From Acidobacteriota bacterium (GTDB lineage Bacteria; Acidobacteriota; Terriglobia; Acidiferrales; UBA7541): 41,750 nucleotides of DNA. The stretch is taken from assembly GCA_021818865.1 (NCBI GenBank), contig JAKASX010000023.1, positions 1 through 41,750 of the forward strand, read 5' to 3'. The notes under the pieces are model-generated. The model had not been told where the DNA came from. It did not search any database and was given only the letters and a program-made list of their open reading frames with translations. A program made the position numbers and the translations under genes. Shown here piece after piece: positions 15,564 through 28,014 of the stretch. Numbering within the stretch: position 1 is the first letter of the stretch; every line of letters starts with the position of its first letter.

Positions 15564-17255
15564 ATGAGCTCTGAAACCAACGCCGCTGTCGGTTCCGGAT
15601 GGTTTCGCAGCATCCGCCCGATCACGCGCGCACGCGTGGTACAGGACGCGATTGCCGGGGTCCAGCTCGCGGCCTTGAGTATCCCGCAGGCGCTCGGTTA
15701 CACGAAAATTGCCGGCACACCCGTCGTCACCGGTTTTTACACGCTGCTCTTGCCGCCGCTGGGTTTTGCGGCTTTCGGGTCGTCGCGTTATCTGGTGGTG
15801 GCTGCCGATTCCGCAACGGCTGCCATTCTCGCCGGCGGGCTTGCGTCGCTGGCACCGCTCGCGAGCCCGCGCTACATTGCGCTGGCCAGCCTCGTCGCTC
15901 TGATGACGGCCGTGCTTCTTCTTCTGGCGCGTCTGCTCAAGCTTGGCTTCCTCGCCGATTTTCTCTCGCAGACCGTGCTCGTCGGATTCCTCACGGGAGT
16001 GGGATTCCAAGTTGGCATTGCCGTGCTGGGCGAAATGCTCGGGATCCCAGTCCATTCGCGCAGCACAGTGCTTCAGCTCGTGGAAGTGGTCCGTGGCCTT
16101 CCCAAGCTGCATCCTCTCACGCTGCTCGTGTCGGCCGGTGTCGTGTTCCTAATCTTCGCTTTCCACCGACTGGCGCCCAGAGTTCCCGGTCCGCTGATTG
16201 CGGTCATCGGCGCAATCGCGGCCAGCGCGCTGTTTCATCTTTCCGGTCGCGGTGTGCGAATCATCGGCCCCGTCGCCGGCGGGCTTCCCGGCCTGGGTTT
16301 GCCGTCGGTCAGCTGGCACGACGCGGCGGTTCTCATCCCACTTTCGGCATCGTGTCTGGTGGTGATCGTTGCGCAGAGCGCGGCTACGTCCCGCGTCTAC
16401 GCGATGCGTCACCATCAGGCGCTCGATGAAAATGCGGACCTCGCCGGGCTCGTCCTGGCGAACGTCGCCGCCGGATTCAGCGGAACGTTTGTGGTGAATG
16501 GCAGCCCGACACAAACCGAAATGGTGGAAAGCTCCGGCGCGAGCAGCCAGATCGCGCAAATCACCATGGCCGTTGTGGTCGGGGTTGCGCTGCTTCTTCT
16601 CACCCACCCGCTCGAATATCTGCCGCGTTGCGCTCTGGGAGCCATCGTTTTCGTCATCGCGGTTCGGCTCGTGGATTTGCGCGGCTTGCGTGAGATTCGC
16701 CGCGAAAGCCCCGGCGAATACGCGTTGGCCCTGATGACGGCCAGCGTCGTCGTTCTGGTCGGGGTCGAGCAGGGAATTCTTTTGGCGATGGTCGTGTCGC
16801 TGCTGCGCGTGGTGCGGCACAGCTACCATCCCCACACGGGCGTGCTCGTCCAAACAGAAACGGGCGGCTGGCAAACCCTGCCAGTTTTGCCCGGCACGGT
16901 GACGGAGCCGGGGATGGCGATCTATCGTTTCGGCGCGCCGCTCTTCTACGCCAACGCGAATCGGTTTTCCGAAGAGGTTTCGCGCCTGGTTCTCGGCCAG
17001 GATTCCGGCGTACGCTGGGTGATCGTCGATTCGGAAGCGATGACCAACATTGATTATTCCGCCGCAGGCGTGGTCCGTGAACTTTATCGCGATTTGGCCG
17101 GCCGCGGAATCGTTCTGGCCTTTGCCCGCGTCCATCCCGGCCTTCAGGCCGATTTAGAGCGGCATCGGGTCACGGAAACCATCGGCGCGTCACACGTCTT
17201 CCCGCGCCTGCACGACGCCCTCGCGGCCTACGAGGAATCCCGCGGGAAATCTTAG
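15564..17255 (+). CDS. SulP-family anion transporter with STAS domain
   Basis: A 563-residue transporter of the SulP/SLC26 family, which carries sulfate, bicarbonate, chloride or other anions. The ATG at 15564 precedes a short tail and then the SulP core: DAIAGVQLAALSIPQALGYT and KIAGTPVVTGFYTLLLPPLG. The frame is open back to 15408, but that part has no homology. Central helices include SGTFVVNGSPTQTEMVESSG, a conserved SulP substrate-site region. The C-terminal STAS domain (about 450-560: IYRFGAPLFYANANRF, WVIVDSEAMTNIDYSA) is the cytosolic regulatory module. The ion is not determinable; no cys genes are near. The 256 bases before it hold a 7-bp inverted repeat, GGTAGTG (15364-15370) and CACTACC (15388-15394), which may end the upstream transcript. 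Confidence 0.92.
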   Translation: MSSETNAAVGSGWFRSIRPITRARVVQDAIAGVQLAALSIPQALGYTKIAGTPVVTGFYTLLLPPLGFAAFGSSRYLVVAADSATAAILAGGLASLAPLASPRYIALASLVALMTAVLLLLARLLKLGFLADFLSQTVLVGFLTGVGFQVGIAVLGEMLGIPVHSRSTVLQLVEVVRGLPKLHPLTLLVSAGVVFLIFAFHRLAPRVPGPLIAVIGAIAASALFHLSGRGVRIIGPVAGGLPGLGLPSVSWHDAAVLIPLSASCLVVIVAQSAATSRVYAMRHHQALDENADLAGLVLANVAAGFSGTFVVNGSPTQTEMVESSGASSQIAQITMAVVVGVALLLLTHPLEYLPRCALGAIVFVIAVRLVDLRGLREIRRESPGEYALALMTASVVVLVGVEQGILLAMVVSLLRVVRHSYHPHTGVLVQTETGGWQTLPVLPGTVTEPGMAIYRFGAPLFYANANRFSEEVSRLVLGQDSGVRWVIVDSEAMTNIDYSAAGVVRELYRDLAGRGIVLAFARVHPGLQADLERHRVTETIGASHVFPRLHDALAAYEESRGKS

Positions 17256-17367
17256 CCAGACGCTTCCATGTCCAATTGGCGGGAGGGAGCGGGGCGAGCC
17301 CATTTCCGCTCGCGCAACCGTGAGCGAGTGATGCAATAGCTGGGCCAATGCAAATCTCCTGCTCGCC

Positions 17368-17397
17368 TTGACCCGCTGGCCGAGCGTCCCCTATCAT
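17368..17397 (+). promoter_or_regulatory. Sigma70-like promoter upstream of tig
   Basis: TTGACC at 17368-17373 and TATCAT at 17392-17397 are separated by 18 bases, a good match to housekeeping -35 and -10 boxes. Transcription would start near 17404, giving a leader of about 70 bases before the tig ATG. It is placed to drive tig and possibly clpP, clpX and lon. Confidence 0.5.
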
Positions 17398-17475
17398 TAG
17401 CTTTACCTTCCGCGGAACCGCTCTCCCTGGCTTTTCGATTGCTGGAATCGCTGGAAATTCGGTTGCGCGCAGCAT

Positions 17476-18762
17476 ATGGGTGCCTTGATGGCGGAAACGA
17501 CTTGCTGGAAAGAGATGGAACTGGAGATTCCCGCCGATAAAGTGCAGGCGGAAATCGAAAAGGTCGCCAAGGATCTGGCCCGCGTGGCCCGCATTCCCGG
17601 TTTTCGGCCCGGCAAGGCGCCGATCAGCCTGATCCGGCGCCGCTTCGCCGGCGAGATCAAGGACGAAGTGGTGCAGTCGCTCGTGCCCGAACGCCTGGAA
17701 CAGGCGCTCGACGAAGCGAAGCTGACGCCGGTGGCGCGGCCGCAGGTGGAAAAGGTTGATTTCGACGAAGCGGGCACCGTGAAATTCAAGGCGCGGTTCG
17801 AAGTTCTGCCGGAATTCGATCTCGGCGACTACAAGAATCTGGAAATCGAGGTCGAATCGACCGAAGTCACCGATGCCGACGTCGATCGCGCCATCGAGGA
17901 GCGCCGCGAAAGCGCGGCCACCTTCGTCCCTGTCGAGGGGCGTCCAATTCAGAACGGCGATTACGCGGTCGTGAAGCTGCTCGGAACGCCCGTCGGCGGC
18001 GGAGATCCCATCCGCATGGACAACGCCCTCTGCCACGTGGGCTCGGAAGAAACCGTGGCGGCGTTTACCGAAAATTTGTTGGGCGCGAACGCCGGCGATC
18101 ACCGGAAGTTCGAAGTGCGTTACCCGGACGATTATCCGGATCGCAAGCTGACCGGCAAAACCTTCCAGTTCAGCGCCGAAGTCGTTGCCGTGCGCGAACG
18201 CAAGCTGCCCGAACTGAACGACGACCTGGCGAAGGAAACCGGCGAGGCGGAAACGCTTGAAGAATTGCGCAAGAAAGTGCGCGAAGCGCTCGAGGCCGCC
18301 CGCGACGAACGCCAGAAAATGGCGGCGCAGGACAAAATTATGGATCTGCTCCTGAGCCGGCATTCTTTTCCCACCCCCGAGGCCCTGGTCGAACGCCAGG
18401 CGGACGCCCGGCTCGAGCGGGCGGTGCGCCGCTTGATGGCCCAGGGAGTGGATCCGCGGGCGGTGAACGTGGATTGGGTGGCGTTGCGCAAGCAGCAGCG
18501 GGAACGCGCCGAGGGAGACGTCCGCGCCGAACTGCTGCTCGACCGGATTGCCACCGCCGAACACATTGAAGTGACCGATGAGGAGTTGGAAAAGGATCTC
18601 GAAGGGATCGCCGAACGCAGCGGAGAGAGTTTGCCAGCGGTTCGCGCTCGCTTGACAAAGGAAGGCGCGACCGATACGATGAAATCGAAGTTGCGTAGCG
18701 AAAAAACCTTGGACTGGCTGTACCAGCAGGCCAAAATCCGCGTAGCCCGGAAAAGCGGGTGA
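17476..18762 (+). CDS. tig: Trigger factor, ribosome-associated chaperone
   Basis: A 428-residue trigger factor, the usual length. It binds the ribosome beside the exit tunnel and shields new chains, and has prolyl isomerase activity. The ribosome-binding signature is present as GFRPGKAP (residues 42-49). The FKBP-like isomerase domain spans about 150-245 (NGDYAVVKLLGT, YPDDYPDRKLTGKTFQF), and the C-terminal helical cradle fills about 250-428. The ATG at 17476 is the first after an in-frame TAG at 17398; a second ATG at 17488 is possible. A strong promoter lies upstream. It heads tig-clpP-clpX-lon, a classic proteostasis cluster that hands nascent proteins to folding or degradation. A clpP start follows 36 bases after its stop. 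Confidence 0.97.
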   Translation: MGALMAETTCWKEMELEIPADKVQAEIEKVAKDLARVARIPGFRPGKAPISLIRRRFAGEIKDEVVQSLVPERLEQALDEAKLTPVARPQVEKVDFDEAGTVKFKARFEVLPEFDLGDYKNLEIEVESTEVTDADVDRAIEERRESAATFVPVEGRPIQNGDYAVVKLLGTPVGGGDPIRMDNALCHVGSEETVAAFTENLLGANAGDHRKFEVRYPDDYPDRKLTGKTFQFSAEVVAVRERKLPELNDDLAKETGEAETLEELRKKVREALEAARDERQKMAAQDKIMDLLLSRHSFPTPEALVERQADARLERAVRRLMAQGVDPRAVNVDWVALRKQQRERAEGDVRAELLLDRIATAEHIEVTDEELEKDLEGIAERSGESLPAVRARLTKEGATDTMKSKLRSEKTLDWLYQQAKIRVARKSG

Positions 18763-18798
18763 GCGGGCGCGATCTCCGAAATCTCCCAAATTCCCGCC

Positions 18799-19419
18799 AT
18801 GAGACAATCTGACGACAGCACTTTTCGGGCGACGACTCTTATTCCGATGGTGGTTGAACAAACCAACCGTGGCGAGCGCGCCTACGACATCTATTCGCGC
18901 CTGCTGCGCGACAACATCATCTTCATCGGCACGCCGATCGACGACCACGTGGCCAACCTCGTCACGGCGCAACTGCTCTTTCTGGCGGCCGAAGACCCGG
19001 AAAAGGACATCTCGCTCTACATCAATTCGCCGGGCGGTTCCATCACCGCGGGGCTGGCCATTTACGACACCATGCAGTTCGTCCGTCCGGACGTCGTGAC
19101 GATCTGCATTGGCCAGGCCGCTTCGATCGCCGCGGTTCTGCTCGCCGCCGGCTCGCCCAAGAAGCGATTCTGCCTGCCCAACGCCCGCGTCCTGATCCAC
19201 CAACCGTGGATTTCCAGCGTCTCCGGCCAGGCCACCGATATCGATATTGCCGCCAAGGAAATCCTGCGCATGCGCGCCGTGATCGCGGACATGTTCGCCA
19301 AACATACTGGACAGTCCAAGGACAAGATCGACCGGGACCTCGAGCGCGACTTCATCATGACCGCCGAGCAAGCCAAGGAATACGGGATCGTGGATGAGAT
19401 CATTCTCAAACATCCCTGA
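18799..19419 (+). CDS. clpP: ATP-dependent Clp protease proteolytic subunit
   Basis: A 206-residue serine peptidase that forms the double-heptamer chamber opened by ClpX or ClpA-type ATPases. The catalytic triad is visible: Ser109 in GQAASIAA, His134 in VLIHQP, and Asp180 in [10 protein letters not shown]. The oxyanion-region motif [19 protein letters not shown] is intact. A short N-terminal propeptide-like stretch ([14 protein letters not shown]) precedes the axial loop. It lies between tig and clpX on the same strand; the 120-base gap to clpX contains a lone -10-like TACAAT (19483-19488), so clpX may also have its own promoter. Confidence 0.98.
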   Translation: MRQSDDSTFRATTLIPMVVEQTNRGERAYDIYSRLLRDNIIFIGTPIDDHVANLVTAQLLFLAAEDPEKDISLYINSPGGSITAGLAIYDTMQFVRPDVVTICIGQAASIAAVLLAAGSPKKRFCLPNARVLIHQPWISSVSGQATDIDIAAKEILRMRAVIADMFAKHTGQSKDKIDRDLERDFIMTAEQAKEYGIVDEIILKHP

Positions 19420-19539
19420 ACCCGTTCGTAAGGGTTACCTCATGCCCTGGAACGCGGGAAGCCTTCGGGGGGCGGACCGGCCTACAATGGGGTCGGGCGT
19501 GGGGGTGCATCCAACCCGCAGGCGGAGGAGCCACCAGTC

Positions 19540-20793
<1,254 letters not shown>

Positions 20794-20800
20794 GACGGCA

Positions 20801-23218
<2,418 letters not shown>

Positions 23219-23247
23219 CAGGCCTCCGGGGACGCTGCTGCTTTGGC

Positions 23248-23481
23248 GTGGGCCGTCTGATCCCCGGGCAATGGAAGGATGGGCCGGCGAAACGTCGGTA
23301 CCACGGGAGAAGACCGCTATCGGGAATACCCCGGCCGCGGTCGCCGAGTCGAAGGAATACAGTCGAAATCGAAAGCTGGAGGAAGACGGTCAACCGCAGA
23401 AACGATTTGCGGACGACCGGTCGCCTATGTCTGAATCCGGAAAGAACCCCTCGCGAACCCACAATGAAGGAACAAAGATGA
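23248..23481 (+). promoter_or_regulatory. rho leader with upstream frame ending at the rho start
   Basis: Between lon and rho lie 259 bases. A GTG-initiated frame of 77 codons (23248-23481) ends in ATGA, overlapping the rho ATG by four bases in another frame. A five-codon frame, ATG-AAG-GAA-CAA-AGA-TGA at 23464-23481, ends at the same spot and is covered by the rho Shine-Dalgarno. Either could couple translation to rho. The 77-residue product is very basic, rich in Arg and Pro and unlike any family I know, so it may not be a real protein. Rho genes are often autoregulated through their leaders, which makes this region a reasonable control site. Confidence 0.3.
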
Positions 23482-24737
23482 GCATTAGTTTGGCTGAACT
23501 GAAAGAAAAGAATATTTCCGACCTGGCGAAGATCGCCAAGGAGCTGAACATCCCCGGCGCCAGCGGAATGCGCAAGCAGGAGCTGATTTTCCAGATCCTG
23601 CGCGGGCAGGCGGAAAAGAGCGGCTTGATCTTTTCCGAAGGCGTGCTCGAATGCCTGCCGGATGGCTTCGGCTTCCTGCGCGCGCCCGAATACAACTACC
23701 TGCCGGGTCCGGACGATATCTACGTCTCGCCGTCGCAGATTCGCAAATTCGATCTGCGCACCGGCGACACGATCAGCGGGCAGGTGCGGCCGCCGAAAGA
23801 GGGCGAACGCTACTTCGCGCTGGTGAAGGTCGAAGCGATCAATTTCGAGGACCCGGAAGTCGCCCGGAACAAGATTTTCTTCGACAACCTGACGCCACTG
23901 TACCCGCAGGAACGCATTCGCCTGGAAACGGCGAAGGAAAATCTCACCGGCCGGGTGCTGGATATGCTCTGCCCGATCGGCAAAGGACAGCGCGGACTGA
24001 TCGTCGCGCCGCCGCGCACCGGCAAAACGATGATGCTGCAATCGGTGGCGAATTCCGTAACGGCGAACCATCCGGAAGTCTCGCTCATCGTGCTCTTGAT
24101 CGACGAGCGGCCCGAGGAAGTGACCGACATGCAGCGCACGGTGAAGGGCGAGGTCATCAGCTCGACCTTCGATGAACCGCCGCAGCGGCACATTCAGGTG
24201 GCGGAAATGGTTCTCGAAAAGGCGAAGCGCCTGGTCGAGCACCGGCGCGACGTCGTCATCCTGCTCGATTCGCTCACGCGTCTCGCGCGCGCTTACAACG
24301 CGGTCACACCGCCTTCCGGCAAGGTCCTTTCCGGCGGTATCGACGCCAACGCGCTCCAGCGCCCGCGCCGCTTTTTCGCCGCCGCGCGAAATATCGAGGA
24401 GGGCGGCTCGCTCACCATCATCGCCACCTGCCTCGTCGATACCGGCAGCCGCATGGACGACGTGATTTTCGAGGAGTTCAAAGGCACCGGCAACATGGAA
24501 ATCAACCTCGACCGTCGCCTGGTGGACAAGCGCATCTTCCCCTCGATCGATATCAACCGCTCCGGCACGCGAAAGGACGAACTGCTCCTGCCGCCGGAAG
24601 AACTGAATCGCGTGTGGATCCTGCGCAAGGTGCTGAGTCCGCTTTCGCCGGTGGAAGCGATGGAGCTTCTGCTCAGCCGGCTCTCGAAAGCGAAAACGAA
24701 CTCGGAATTTCTGGCTTCGATGCAGAGCCCGTCCTGA
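23478..24737 (+). CDS. rho: Transcription termination factor Rho
   Basis: A hexameric RNA-dependent ATPase that ends transcription. The ATG at 23478 is chosen because GAAGGA lies six bases upstream and gives 419 residues, the E. coli length. The frame continues upstream to 23271 with non-homologous sequence. The N-terminal helical domain ([20 protein letters not shown]) is followed by the cold-shock-like primary RNA-binding domain ([38 protein letters not shown]). Walker A is APPRTGKT (177-184), Walker B lies in [16 protein letters not shown], and the secondary RNA-binding Q/R loops follow. It sits behind lon with its own leader; cmk converges on it from the other strand 81 bases downstream. 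Confidence 0.98.
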   Translation: MSISLAELKEKNISDLAKIAKELNIPGASGMRKQELIFQILRGQAEKSGLIFSEGVLECLPDGFGFLRAPEYNYLPGPDDIYVSPSQIRKFDLRTGDTISGQVRPPKEGERYFALVKVEAINFEDPEVARNKIFFDNLTPLYPQERIRLETAKENLTGRVLDMLCPIGKGQRGLIVAPPRTGKTMMLQSVANSVTANHPEVSLIVLLIDERPEEVTDMQRTVKGEVISSTFDEPPQRHIQVAEMVLEKAKRLVEHRRDVVILLDSLTRLARAYNAVTPPSGKVLSGGIDANALQRPRRFFAAARNIEEGGSLTIIATCLVDTGSRMDDVIFEEFKGTGNMEINLDRRLVDKRIFPSIDINRSGTRKDELLLPPEELNRVWILRKVLSPLSPVEAMELLLSRLSKAKTNSEFLASMQSPS

Positions 24738-24818
24738 GGGCGGAATCGGCGGGCATTCTTCGCTGCGGTTTCTGTCTGGGGTTTCCTGGTGCGCTTCCGT
24801 TCGCGGGCCAGACGTCCT

Positions 24819-25505
24819 TCAGCACGCTTCGGCCGCTCTTTCCGTTTCCCTCGCCAGCAAAACAATCAGCCGCGCGACCTCCTCGGCTTCCATTGCCGTC
24901 GTGTCCACGATAACGGCATCGGGCGCGGCGGCGAGTGGAGACGCGGCGCGCCCGGTGTCTCGCTGGTCTCGCGCCACAACTTCCCGCTTCATTTCGTCGA
25001 AATTCACCGTCTCGCCTCGCGCGGCGAGTTCATCGGCGCGTCGCCGGGCGCGAACGTCGGCTGATGCGGTGAGGAAGATTTTCAGATCGGCGTCGGGCAA
25101 AACCACCGTGCCGATGTCCCGGCCCTCCATCACCACGCCGCCCGCGGCGGCAAATTCCCTCTGCCGCGCGACCAGAATCGCCCGAACGCCGGGAATCGTG
25201 GAAACTCGTGACGCGGCCTGGGCCGCTTCCGGACGCCGGATTTCCGCCGTCACCTCTTCGCCGTCGAGCCAGACGCGCGTTCCCTCGCTCGTCCAGCGCA
25301 ACTCGATGCGGGATCGCGCAACCACCATTTCCGCCGACGTGGAATCTGTCAAAGGAACGCCGGCGCGAAGCACGGCCAGCGCCGCGGCGCGGTACATCGC
25401 GCCGGTGTCGAGATAGGCGTATTCGAGCAGCGCGGCCACGCGCTTCGCGGCGGTGCTTTTGCCCGAGCCGGCCGGGCCGTCGAGCGCGATTTTCAGTTTC
25501 GCCAT
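24819..25505 (-). CDS. cmk: Cytidylate kinase
   Basis: A 228-residue cytosolic kinase that makes CDP and dCDP from CMP and dCMP. The P-loop is GPAGSGKST (10-18). The CMP-site motifs are [10 protein letters not shown] (31-40) and [20 protein letters not shown], and the lid carries [21 protein letters not shown] is the standard C-terminal contact. Length is normal for the bacterial type. It is the last gene of the aspS-unknown-mutL-cmk run, starting eight bases after mutL. Confidence 0.97.
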   Translation of the reverse strand: MAKLKIALDGPAGSGKSTAAKRVAALLEYAYLDTGAMYRAAALAVLRAGVPLTDSTSAEMVVARSRIELRWTSEGTRVWLDGEEVTAEIRRPEAAQAASRVSTIPGVRAILVARQREFAAAGGVVMEGRDIGTVVLPDADLKIFLTASADVRARRRADELAARGETVNFDEMKREVVARDQRDTGRAASPLAAAPDAVIVDTTAMEAEEVARLIVLLARETERAAEAC

Positions 25506-25513
25506 TTCCGCCG

Positions 25514-27457
25514 CTAGATACGCTTGAACGCCTTTTCGATTTCCTTCACCGAATAGCGCAACAGCACCGGCCGGCCGTGCGGGCAGCTCATCGGATATTC
25601 AGTGCGGGAAAGCTCGGCGAGGAGCCATTCCATTTTCGGCTGATCGAGCGGCATATACGCCTTGATCGCCGCGCGGCACGCCGTCGAAGCGGCGATTTTC
25701 CGCTGCACCGTTTCGAGCGAAACGGCCTGATGCTCGCGCTCGATGCCGTCGAGGATTTCTCCCAGCAATTTCTCCGCATCGCTTCCCGCCACGCCCGCCG
25801 GCGCCGCCTGAATCGCCACCGTACGCGGGCCGATCGGAGCGACTTCGAAACCGTTCGCCGTCAGCTCGTCGGCGATCTGATCGAAAATGGCGAACTGGCG
25901 CGGGCTCAGCTCGACGACCAGCGGAACGAGCAGCCGCTGCCCGGCGAGCGACCCGCTTCGCCTCGCTTCGAGGTGCTGCTCGAAGAGCACCCGCTCATGC
26001 GCCACGTGCTGATCCACGATCCACAGGCCCTCGCCATTCACCGCGATGATGAAGCTGTTATTCACCTGCCCGAGCGGCTTGAGCGAACTGATCGATTCCG
26101 GCTGCGATTCACGCGGCGTCTGCTCGCGCGCCGCTTCGCGGAATTTTTCGACGAAATCCACCGGCGCGGATCCGATTGCGATCGTTTGCGCGGGATCGAA
26201 AGCCAGGCGAACGGTTTCCGGCCGCAGCGGGCCCTCGGTCAGTTCGAAGGGCTCGCCAGGCGGTGCGACGCCGGGCTGGGCGATAGGAGCGGAGGGCGCG
26301 CTTGCCGCGGCGGCGAACGGACCAGAGGGCCATGCCGCCGACGAAGCCGCCGGTCTCGAGGGAAACGACGGTGCCGCGGCCGTGGCCGCGGGAAAAGTGG
26401 CCACGGCGCGTGCGCGCGAGAGCGCCAGGCGAATCGAATCGCGAACGAAATCGTGCACGAAAGACGAATGCCGGAAACGCACCTCGATTTTCGCCGGATG
26501 GACGTTCACGTCCACCGCTTCCGCCGGCATTTCGAGAAACAGCAGCACGACGGGAAAAACGCCGCCGGGCATCAGATTTCGATAGGCCTCGCCAACCGCG
26601 TGCAGGATCAGCCGGTCGCGAATCAGCCGCCGATTTACGAAGATGTAAATGTTGTTGCGATTAGGCCGCTCGATCTGCGGCCGCGAGGCGAAACCGCGCA
26701 CGCTGATCTGCTGGGCCGGCTCATTCGGATCGGAATCGGGTTCGGTGATCGAAGCGCGCATCGGCGCCGAATGCTCCGGGATTTCCACCAGGTCTTCGAG
26801 CATCTGCCGTCCGAACACCTGGTAGACGCGGTCGGCCAGCCGCTCGACCGGCGCCGCGTTCAGGATTTCCTGCGTTGGAGTCTTGAATTGAAATCGCCTC
26901 TCGGGAAACGCGAGCGCGTAGTGCGTCACGAGCGACGCGATATGGCCCAGTTCCACGGTATCCGATTTCAGGAATTTCTTTCGCGCGGGCAGGGAATAAA
27001 ACAGGTCGCCCACGGTCACTTTCGTTCCCGGCGGCACGCCGGCCGGCTTGACGGAAATCATTTTTCCCGCCGCCCATTCGATGCGCGTGCCTTGCTCTTC
27101 TTCCGGGACGCGCGTTTCGAGCGTCATCCGCGAAACGGCGGCGATCGTCGGCAGCGCCTCGCCGCGAAAACCGAGCGTGGCGATCGAAAGAAGATCCTCG
27201 GCCGTGCGTAGCTTGCTGGTGGCGTGGCGCTCGAACGCGAGTAGCGCGTCATCGCGCGTCATGCCGCAACCGTCGTCGGTGACGGCAATTGAGCGCTTGC
27301 CACCCGAAACTACTTCCACTTCCACCGAGCGCGCGCCGGCGTCCAGCGCGTTCTCGAGCAACTCCTTCACCACCGAAGCTGGCCGCTCGACAACTTCGCC
27401 CGCGGCGATTTTGCTCGCCACCGTCTCCGGCAATATGCGCACCTTGCTCATTCTCAT
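25514..27457 (-). CDS. mutL: DNA mismatch repair protein MutL with endonuclease motif
   Basis: A 647-residue mismatch-repair mediator that links MutS to strand incision. The GHKL ATPase part has ELLENALDAGA (33-43), DDGCGM (61-66) and GFRGEAL (96-102). A Pro/Ala-rich linker spans about 350-455. The C-terminal dimer domain holds DQHV-AH-E-RVLF-E (482-493), a slightly varied DQHA(X)2E(X)4E metal-endonuclease motif, plus ACRAAIKA (593-600) and CPHGRP (625-630). This MutL should therefore nick DNA itself, as in bacteria lacking MutH. Start codons at 27457 and 27451 are both ATG. It begins four bases after the preceding unknown gene. Confidence 0.97.
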   Translation of the reverse strand: MRMSKVRILPETVASKIAAGEVVERPASVVKELLENALDAGARSVEVEVVSGGKRSIAVTDDGCGMTRDDALLAFERHATSKLRTAEDLLSIATLGFRGEALPTIAAVSRMTLETRVPEEEQGTRIEWAAGKMISVKPAGVPPGTKVTVGDLFYSLPARKKFLKSDTVELGHIASLVTHYALAFPERRFQFKTPTQEILNAAPVERLADRVYQVFGRQMLEDLVEIPEHSAPMRASITEPDSDPNEPAQQISVRGFASRPQIERPNRNNIYIFVNRRLIRDRLILHAVGEAYRNLMPGGVFPVVLLFLEMPAEAVDVNVHPAKIEVRFRHSSFVHDFVRDSIRLALSRARAVATFPAATAAAPSFPSRPAASSAAWPSGPFAAAASAPSAPIAQPGVAPPGEPFELTEGPLRPETVRLAFDPAQTIAIGSAPVDFVEKFREAAREQTPRESQPESISSLKPLGQVNNSFIIAVNGEGLWIVDQHVAHERVLFEQHLEARRSGSLAGQRLLVPLVVELSPRQFAIFDQIADELTANGFEVAPIGPRTVAIQAAPAGVAGSDAEKLLGEILDGIEREHQAVSLETVQRKIAASTACRAAIKAYMPLDQPKMEWLLAELSRTEYPMSCPHGRPVLLRYSVKEIEKAFKRI

Positions 27458-27461
27458 CGCC

Positions 27462-28013
27462 TCAGCGTCCGCGGGCCTGCTGAAATACTTGGACCGCCAT
27501 CCATGGGCGGGTGCTCCTCAGTACGTGCAGAATCTGTGGCCCAGCGCCGGGCCCGGGAGGGATTTGTCCCTCCGCGCCGGGACAAACGAGGTAGACTCTC
27601 CAAAAAAATGCGTCGTTCACGAACCCCGCCCTGTCAGCGTCCAAGATAACCAGTTCGCCGTCGTTCGTGCCCACCGTAGGCAGGTGCAGGAACATTGCAG
27701 CAGAAAAGACGCCGCTCTTAAGGAGCAGTTCCGCTCCGGCGATCTCCACTGGCTTCTGAACCACCATCTTTGTGTCTCGTCGGATCCCGGGGGTCTTCTC
27801 CCATTTCCCCGCGTTTCGAACCCGGGCGGCATGATGGCGCTCGCCCGATGCGTGCCACGACATGTGCCAGTCAACGTCGCCTAAGGGGCGTTTCGCGGCC
27901 GGCGGAAACACGTAGAAGTTGCCCGCTTCTTCCTTGAGAACCTCAATCTCCCGCTCCGCGCCCAGGAAACGAACGGCGATAACAGAAGTCACCGTGGCGC
28001 GCGACCGGCCCAT
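27462..28013 (-). CDS. Unknown protein coupled to aspS and mutL
   Basis: A 183-residue protein read from the ATG at 28013-28011, one base after the aspS TGA, with a GGAGAG site inside the aspS end. It stops four bases before mutL. Such spacing means all three are translated from one message. The sequence begins with strands (ATVTSVIAVRFLGAEREIEV), contains a His/Trp-rich segment (DVDWHMSWHASGERHH) and a hydrophobic beta-rich middle (AAMFLHLPTVGTNDGELVIL), and ends in a Pro/Gly-rich tail. There is no signal peptide, membrane segment or known catalytic motif. I do not recognise the family. The context says it is constitutively expressed with housekeeping genes, which does not define its job. 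Confidence 0.75.
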   Translation of the reverse strand: MGRSRATVTSVIAVRFLGAEREIEVLKEEAGNFYVFPPAAKRPLGDVDWHMSWHASGERHHAARVRNAGKWEKTPGIRRDTKMVVQKPVEIAGAELLLKSGVFSAAMFLHLPTVGTNDGELVILDADRAGFVNDAFFWRVYLVCPGAEGQIPPGPGAGPQILHVLRSTRPWMAVQVFQQARGR

Positions 28014-28014
28014 T

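Noticed and set aside
14362-15567. 401-codon plus-strand frame overlapping the GT39 gene
   Set aside because: It is out of frame with a membrane protein that has proper hydrophobic helices and lacks any of its own.
17170-19413. 747-codon open frame on the minus strand across tig and clpP
   Set aside because: It is antisense to two clear, conserved genes. Long antisense frames are common in GC-rich DNA because of codon bias, and its translation resembles no protein.
24738-24818. Possible rho terminator
   Set aside because: Only a six-base GTCTGG/CCAGAC match with a long loop and no T-run was found, too weak to call.
25208-27211. 667-codon plus-strand frame over cmk and mutL
   Set aside because: Extremely Arg-rich, no motif, and opposite to two conserved enzymes.
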